In this document: piece by piece, positions 12,401 to 21,400 of the stretch | How positions within the stretch are numbered: position 1 is the stretch's first letter | How the letters are laid out: every line of letters starts with the position of its first letter | Assembly: GCA_035222895.1 (NCBI GenBank) | Contig: JAVYIG010000641.1 | Span: 310,001-374,000 of the forward strand | Source: Strongylocentrotus droebachiensis | Taxonomy: Eukaryota; Echinodermata; Echinoidea; Camarodonta; Strongylocentrotidae | Direction: 5' to 3' | Length of the DNA stretch: 64,000 nt | The notes under the pieces: generated by a model | What the model was told of the DNA's origin: nothing | Seen by the model: only the letters and a program-made list of their open reading frames with translations | Databases searched by the model: none | Program-made: the position numbers and the translations under genes

Positions 12401-15400
12401 ATGTTTGATGAACAATTTATGTAGACTTCATGCAAATTTGATCGCTTGCAATGAGAATTCTTCTTTATTTTCTACTTTGAAAATGATATTTAAAAACTAA
12501 TTATTACATCTACCAGAATGCCTTGTGCTACTAGTATTTGGGAATTGAAAGGACTGTTTTTGATACTACATGAATTCTAAATTGGATTGACTTCTATGAG
12601 AAACAGGAGAAGTAAGTTGCATGCCATCATAATCATACCTCAGAGTTCCTAGAGCATCGGCGTGATTGTTAGCATCCATAATACCTTGGATCAACTCAAC
12701 CCCTTCTTCTCCAATGTTGTTTCCTAGGGAAGAAAAGTAGCAGGATATATATTTTTAAAAAAAAAGATATTACCTTGCAAATAAAGTCAATGAACTGAAC
12801 CGAACTGAACTTGGAATTGATTGTCATAAAATAAACACATAACAGTAGGTATAAAGAGTCATATACAATAACATAAAAGGATAAAGTTTTAAGAAAAGAG
12901 CATGGATGTATAACAGGTCTGGTACCTTTGAACATGTATGAAAACATTATCTACATGCATGGTGATAGAAAAAAATACATATAAAGCTTATTTCAAACAA
13001 AACTTTAATACAAATGAAAACAAGGGTATATAAAATGGATGAAATTGTATAATTATTTCAATCCGTTGGACTACAGATGCTTCTAATTGCTACGACAACC
13101 AAAATCTGTCTTAACTTATCATCCATTCACTATCTTTTGTAAAAGTGTCGTAGTCGAGTGGTTTAAGCACTTGACTTGAAATTCAAAGGTCGTGGTTCGA
13201 TCCCCGACACGACACTTATGTCCTTTGGCAAGGCATTAATCTACATTTGCCTCTCAATACCCAAGAGATAAATGGGGACCCGGTAGGATGATGAAAGTAT
13301 TATTTGTGTTAGTAATTGCCTACGCCCTCAAGGTGACCATATGGTAGGAATATTCCCCAGGAGTGGAGATGGTGCACATTGTATTAAGCGCTATATAAAT
13401 CGAGATTATTATTATCATTTTGTGAGTTAGTAATTGGGTGGGAAGAAAGTTGTTAATTCCTCACAGTGTGGTACAAATTATAGATTTCTAATGTCTTCTG
13501 GATATTATCTGCATCTTTTTAAACTGCCTTTAGCTTCAATACCTCACAATTCAGCCAAGCTTAGTCACAACAAAGTTTTTGTTAATATACTTGTTATGTT
13601 GTATAGCTCCCTCTCAAGGTCAAGAAAATAATTTAGCTATAAAACAATCTTTCTTGACTGAAATGGACCGATGAACTATTTCTGTTTAGAAATTATATCA
13701 CAACCACATATTCTGAGATTTTCATGGTTGCAGCTACCATTGTTTGGCCGTAGGCGCTATTTTAAATTTTGATATTCAAAATTGTTCTCGAAAGCAGACG
13801 TGTTTTAGGGGCAAATTTTCTACTGCTTATAATACATCCACAGGGGCATCCAAATATACCAAAATTGTAAAGAATCACTAACCAGCCAATTTTCAAATTT
13901 CCCAAAACTTTGTACTTCCTTTAAGGAAAGAACTTACCATTGAGGTCTAGTAATGTAAGATGAGGTTTGGTATCCATACTCTCTGCTACTCTGACAGCCG
14001 CTTCTTTCTTGATCTCACCGAATGCTAGATTTAACTCCTACAACACACAAACAATATGGTTAAACATACCAATCATAAATAAATGTTGCAAATAAATGGA
14101 AGAGCTTCATACAGATAAATTTTGATAATAAGTCATTCTGTGTTGATATTTGTAGTGTGATTTGTAACTTCTTGCATTATTGTGGATTTCATATTGCTTG
14201 AATCAACTTAAATCTTAACTCAAATTTTACTTTGAGACACCAGCATGTTCTCGAATACTGTCTATAATGGCTTATGTTTATGAATATGTTGCATATATAC
14301 TCGGTCCCTGCCTAATATAGAATATGAATGATCCAAACTGGATTGTCAGAATACGCGAGCTATAAAGGCCAGTGAACCGCAATCAGGTCATTAGACAAGG
14401 GAAACGCTCTCGGCGGTCTCGCCTGCATAACGCAATTCAATATTATAAACCAGAACGTCAATGACGCAGCGCTCATCCGCATCTCGCAACAACAAATATC
14501 GTAAATTTTATGTGGTACACTTTCGAACTGGTCAAAAAATAAAAATTTGATGCCCTGGAAGGGACATAATTTCATTTCATTTGCATAAAGTACCATAAAT
14601 AATCAATGGAGCAAAATCTCAAAATTCTGTGTAGAAGTTTAGTGTTCCAAATTTAGCTCTACCAGATAAGGCAAACCAAATCAAAATCGGTCAAGAAATG
14701 AGGGAGAAGAAGCAACTTTTGTTATTTTTGGAATAAATTTGCATAAATTACCATAATTAATTAATGGAGAACAATTTCAAAATTCTGTGTAGAAGTTTAG
14801 TGTACCAAAGTTAGCTCTACCAGATAAAGCAAACCAAATCAAAATCGGTCGAGAAATGAAGGAGAAGAAGCATTTTTTGTGATTTCGAATAAATTTGCAT
14901 AAATTAGCACAGATAATGAATTTCACTATTCTGTGTAGAAGTTTTAAATCCCCCTCCTAGCCCTATCATATGAAACAATCAGAATCAAAATCGGTTGAAA
15001 AATAACGAAGAAGAAGCATTTTGAAAATCTTGATGTTGATGCCACAACAAAGTCTAAGTTTATTGACCTTAAATGACCTTTGACCTTAACTTAGTGACCT
15101 GAAATTCTACTCACATGATTGGGGAGACTTGATAACCCTATAGTCAAAGTTTCATTGACTAAGAACTTATACTTTCAAAATTATATCAAAAATTCAAAAA
15201 CTTAACCTTAGGTTAAGTTTTCGATGATGATGCTACAACATAGTCCAAGTCTGTTGACCTGAAATGACCTTTGATCTTGACTTTGTGATCTGAAATTCTA
15301 CTCACATGATTGGGAATACTTGATTACCCTATAGTCAAAGTTTCATTGACTAAGAACTTATACTTTCAAAATTATATCAAAAATTCAAAAACTTAACCTT

Positions 15401-18400
15401 AGGTTAAGTTTTCGATGATGATGCTACAACATAGTCCAAGTCTGTTGACCTGAAATGACCTTTGATCTTGACTTTGTGATCTGAAATTCTACTCACATGA
15501 TTGGGGATACTTGATTACCCTATAGTCAAAGTTTCATTGACTAAGAACTTATACTTTCAAAATTATATCAAAAATTCAAAAACTTAACATTAGGTTAAGT
15601 TTTTGATGTTGACGCCGTCGCCGCCGCCGTCACCGGAAAAGCGGCGCCTATGTCTCGCTTTTTGCTACGCAGGCGAGACAAAAAAGGAATGCAATGCTTC
15701 AAGCATGTAGTAGCCTATTGTTGCTATGTAAGTTGAAGGCAAGGTTTGCGCCACGTAGGCAGAGCGCCATTAGTCTGTTCAGTGTAAGGACTGAGTGAGA
15801 GGAGTGAGCTAGTACACAGGGCGTGGTTTGAGCTATGGTGAATAAGTGTCAGGCTAATGGGTATTTTGTGCTTAGAAATTCATCCTTATTTCCTGTATGT
15901 ATCAAATGATGTTGACCATGTTCATTCCTGACTAGTATTATTAAAAATTATTCTGCGTACATAGATAAAGAAGTTTAGTATTTGTTCATTTCATTATAAT
16001 ACATGATTTGTGCAGACGCTGTTATTTTGTGTATGTGTTTGGTGGGGGCTAGTGGTGACGGTGATTTACCTTTAGACTAGGAACTCCTTCCCTCAGACTA
16101 TCTGCTATGGCATCTGCTCCTTCTGACCTCACCAAACAGTCACCAAAATTGATAACCTCTAGCTTGCTTAGATTCTTGATAGCCTGAAAATCATAGGAAA
16201 GATAATTTTCTCAGATTATGTTGGATACCTAGATTGGTAAAATGACAGGCATGGATGAAAAAATGTATACAGGCATATACATTCTTTGAGGTAAAGATTG
16301 ATATTATATGTATCTAACATTTAACATTATAAGATGATGACGTGGATCCTAATCAAATGATTGGTTGAAAGCGTACACATGAACAGGCATTTATTTTGCC
16401 TAACGAGTTTTTGGATAATTTGGATAATGACCGGTCATTATCCAATTCTATTGACCGGTCATTAGCAAAATCATGTTATGAAACATCATTTTATAAAACA
16501 AATAAAACAAATAATACACATCATTTGTTCAGGCATTAGTAAAATTACCCACACTCGGTACCTTCAAAACAGTCTTAACACCCCGGCTACCGCCTCAGGC
16601 GTGTTAGACTGTTCCAAAGGTACCTTGTGTGGGTAATTCTTACTAATGTCCTCACTGCTGTGTATTATTTGTATACTATTGAACAGCATTTGACCAACAA
16701 CAAACAATATATATATATATACCATGGGGGTGGGGGGGGGGGGGAGGGTTCATACTCACCTTTGCCATTGGTTTTGCACCCCTCGCTGTGAATGTGTTGT
16801 CATTTAAGTTCAGGATCTGAAATAAGAAACAGAACAAAAAGGAAATAAGGAAATCAGAACCATTTTTACCAGCTAATTTGAAGAACATACAAGAGTATTT
16901 CATGGCTCCTGTGTTAAGATAATATTCCTCCTGAGTATATTTGTACATGATTCAGAAAAATCATTGAGAGGTTGAAGCCAGTCTAGTTTCAATTCTATTA
17001 TTTACAAAAACCTTGATACACAAAATACGATCATCAAGATTTGTCTTAATTCACAAGACATCTAGAGGATCAAATAATGTCAAACTAATGTAGGAAATGT
17101 CTTTTTGTATCATGTAATGTGTATACAGCCAGGTAGCTGGCTGATCAAGGTATTATGGGCGTATCGGGACAATAACCCCCTGGACAATCACTCCCTGGAA
17201 AACTACCCCCCCCCCCCCCCCCCGCCCCCAAGGACAATAACCCCCGGAAAATTACACCCACCCCCACCCCTGAAACTTACTCCCTAGGACAATTACCCCG
17301 CCCCTCCCCCTTGGATAAGTCCACCCTGATAATAAGTTAGTTTTAATAAGAGCAAACATTTTTGGGTGGGGACAGTTGTCCTCGGGAAGGGGGGTGGAGG
17401 CGGGAGATTGTTCAAGGGGGTTAGCGTTGGGGGGGGGGGGGGGGGGGGAGTAATTGTCCTAGGGGGTAATTATCCTTGGGGGAGGGGGGGGGGGGGTTAA
17501 TTGGCCCGCTGGTAATTGGCCGATGAAGAATCTTACCTTGAGATTATGACTGTGTTCTACTGCTTCAGCCAGTGCTGTTATCCCTTCATAGTTGATTCCA
17601 TTCTGTGGTAGGGCAATCTCTTCTAATGTACCTATGATCTGGTCAAATGAAAACAAACGACTGAATCTTATATGTGTAAATTCTTGATTATTATAATAAT
17701 AAGAATAATAATAATAGTGTAAACTAATAGAGCGCACACACCGTCCAGGGGCGCTCACGGCACTAGCTCAGCAACAGTTCTCTTTACAAGTAAGGTAAAT
17801 GTTTATTTGATAATAGAGTTATATCATCAGAAACTCAAAAACAATTATACACACGTTCAACGTATGATATCATTTCAGCTTCGTCATACAATGATAAAAG
17901 GCCTGTTGATTTAAGAAAACTTCAGAATTTTAATTTTAAAGTTTTGAGACGGAAGTTCTAAACTATACTGACCCCCCCCCCCTTCCCCTCTCAAAAAAAA
18001 AGGAAAAAAAAAAGGGGGATTTACTGCAGACCTGCAAGAGTGAGATCCCTTCAACTTTGAATTCCTATTTTAATATGTGGTAACTGATAGTTCAACAGAT
18101 GATACACAATTGATATTACTCCTAAAACTTCATTATACCCCTAAAAATCCTGGGGTGGTATTCTGAAAAATATTATCCTCTAGTTAGTAAAAGTATGTTA
18201 ATTGTTATGACAAATCTAAATAAGGACAACTCATAGGATAATTCTTGTGCAAGCTGCCTGCGTGAGGATACAGACATCTATGTGAGCACCAATGATAGAT
18301 GGCTATTCCATGCAATCTCAATTTGTTATGATAATCAATTTCATTAACATGAAAGATAACAAAGTTTTCAGAATACAGAACGTGAAAACTACTTATTGAT

Positions 18401-21400
18401 GTTCCTTGTAGGTAATCTGGTATTTACAGTGAAACCTGTCTATAAAGACCACACAAGGGAGACAAGCAAAGTGGTCTTTAAAGGCAGGTGGTCTTTAAGT
18501 ACAGGTTCCTTTAGTACATGTTTCAATGAGAAAACATTTTCAAGGGAAACAAGCAATGTGGTCCTTGTAGACAGGTGTTCTTAATAGACAGGTGGTCACT
18601 AAAGCAGGTTTGAATGTAGAATGTATGCAATATGAGGCTGTACTCACCTTGAATGCCTTAGCTAGTGCAGTGGCTCCAGGGTATATGAATGCAATATGAG
18701 GCTGTACTCACCTTGAATGCCTTGGCTAGTGCAGTGGCTCCAGGGTTTTCTAATCTATTTCTTCCAGCGATGAATACCTTGAGAGCCAATGGCTTGCCTG
18801 CTTTACAACTCTTCTCATGACACCTGATTAATGCTTCGGCCATTAGCTGGGGGAAACAAAAGGGCAAAACTTACAAAAGTCAACAAAGGATTTATCAGCA
18901 GGAAACTGATTGACACCATTGAACACAATTATCTCAAATTAAACTCAAATCAATGAAAGACTTTACAGATTCTATTTCGAGTATAAAGTAAAAAGTATTT
19001 TTTACGACTCCAGGCAAAAACTGCTGATCAAGAAAACACAAATAACAATTCTTTTTGTGGCAGTCTAAAAACATAACAGAACGAGCAAGCAAAAAAATGC
19101 AGAGTTTGATACCAAATGTGAAAGCAATTCAGGATTGATGTACAAATTGTATACACACTCATGGCATAAGACTTCCAGAAAAGTGAAAGCCTTATGGGAA
19201 ATGGATTAGGGGTGGCTGTGACATGGTCCGTACAGAGAAGTGACGGTCCTACTCATTACTGTAGGATGGGAATAAATACCTTTCTACTTCCTTAATGGTG
19301 AAGATTATAGGTACATCTGAATATGAAAATGTTTTAAACTCTTTCATTAACCCAATAACAAATCTACATTCATGTATTATACAAAAATATCCCAATGTAC
19401 CTGAGAATAATTGTACGATTCTAGACTCTTAAACAATAAACAAAACTCACAGAATTTAATGACTAAACTCCTTTTAGGATTAGTATAACCACGGCGGGAG
19501 ATCAAAATTATGAAGACCGTTTTGTTACCTTTCCACCTATTCCCAGACCATTGTTGTTAAACCTCATCTCTCTGAGTGTGTAGCAGGATGAGCTCTCTAA
19601 TAGCTCTCTGACAGCCTTCACTCCATCGGGACCAAACGCATTATCACTCAGGTCTATTTCTACCAGGTGAGCTCCAGCTGTCATGATACCAGCTCCAAGA
19701 CTCATCTATACAAACAAGAAAACAATGGCATTAAATATGATATACTGTTAATCTTAAAGCTCTCTGACGGCCTTCACTCCATCGGGACCAAACGCATTAT
19801 CACTCAGGTCTATTTCTACCAGGTGAGCTCCAGCCTTCATGACACCAGCTCCAAGGCTCATCTATACAAACATAAAAACATTCAAATTTACGATGATTCA
19901 CTGTTATTCTATTCTCTTAAAAAATGAATTATTCTCGAGCTGTTTTGATTCCCAATTATTTGCCAGGTGTCTACATGCACTATGAACATCACGGACAAAG
20001 AAAGCGGACAAAATATACTGTTCCTCATTCTACCCTCAACAATTGCTATGGTAGACAAAGGAACATCCCTTCACTGCTATTATGTAAAAATGTGTAGAAC
20101 AGGTGTCACATGCACATTCACCTGTTCTACACATTTTTACATAATAGCAGTGAAGGGATGTTCCTTTGTCCAAAACAGCAATTGTTGAAGGTAGAATGAG
20201 GAACTGTATATTTTGTCTGCTTTCTTTGTCCATCTTGTTCATAGTGTTGTACATTAGGTATCTTTTTCTTCTAAATTACATTCATGTACCTATGATCAAT
20301 TTCATCACACAGAGACTGTGACTGTAACTTACCAGTGCCGGAGGTATTTCAGATCGTAACCTTCCTGTAAACATGTCACTCCATCTTGCCCTCTGCATCA
20401 AAGAAAACAAAAGAAAAGAATATTATCATGATAGAAACAATATTAAAGCAGATTATGAAAGAGTTTCATCAGGATGGTTGTAATAATGAATTTTAAGTTC
20501 TTTGTTCACATCCAAAAGGAACATTTACCTTTAATAGTTTCGATGTCTAGCATTCAGACATCTTCCTTTGCCAATTTGTGTCTGAGAAAGATGCCTGAAC
20601 TCAGACACCGTAACTGTTACATGTAAATTTTCCTTTTAGAAGCGATAATAGAAATTTAAAATAGATTAAAGCAGTTCTCTAAAGTAAGAGTATGGTACTT
20701 TGAAATCACAATGGTCTACTTAACAATGTGATATAACAGAATTGCAAAGATGTTGTATATGAAATTAAGAAAATAAAAAGTGCAAAACATTATTTAGCAA
20801 CTGATAATATGTAAATTACAAGTAAATATACAACTCTGTGAATGAACCAGATCTAGGAAGCTACACACATGCTTGATTATTGAGGATCAAGAGTAAGTTC
20901 CTCAAGAATGAATTTACATCTCGATATTAAATGACAATTCATTTTATATGTTGTTACCCTGCAACATAAGGTTAGCCATGACAAACAGACTAAAAATTCT
21001 CATTTTCCTGGTTTAGATCGTCAGTGCTGTATCCAATATCTTTCAACTCACCTGAAATTCTGGTTTAGATTCCAGTGCCTTGGCTAATGCCTGGGCTGCC
21101 TCAACACCTATTGTATTGCCATTCAGCTTCAATGACTGCATTCCTTCACAAGCTTCTACTGCTGCAACAACCTCTCTCGCTGACAAAAGAAGAAGAAGAA
21201 CAAAGTTGATCTTTAAGTTTTTGCAGTATACAGTGCGTCCCACAAAAAACGAAACCGAGAATATCAATGTTTTATCAAAACTTTAATCACAATTATAATC
21301 AATGAATGACAAATTGTAAAGCTTAGAAGTTAGATCCTCCTCTTTCATTTGATGCCAGGCCTGTTTGATGCAACTCATTATGATGAATATTTCATGCATG

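Larger units (their letters stand above)
14413..15681. mobile_element. TIR element (GTCTCGCCTGC ends) with two internal tandem arrays
   Basis: GGTCTCGCCTGCATAACGC near the left end is mirrored by GCTACGCAGGCGAGAC at the right end. Between them are a roughly 150-bp repeat (three units, about 14590-15000) and a 191-bp repeat (three units, 15041-15615), then a GC-rich CCGCCGCCGTCACC segment. No transposase is visible. It fills much of RANGAP1 intron 8. Confidence 0.6.

Noticed and set aside
13144-13216. tRNA-Ser-like gene
   Set aside because: It has box A, box B and an acceptor stem, but the inner stems are imperfect and it continues into a SINE body with a TATAAAT...ATT-rich tail. Called as the head of a SINE instead.
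19967-20254. Two near-identical ORFs on opposite strands
   Set aside because: A consequence of the inverted repeat; no domain.
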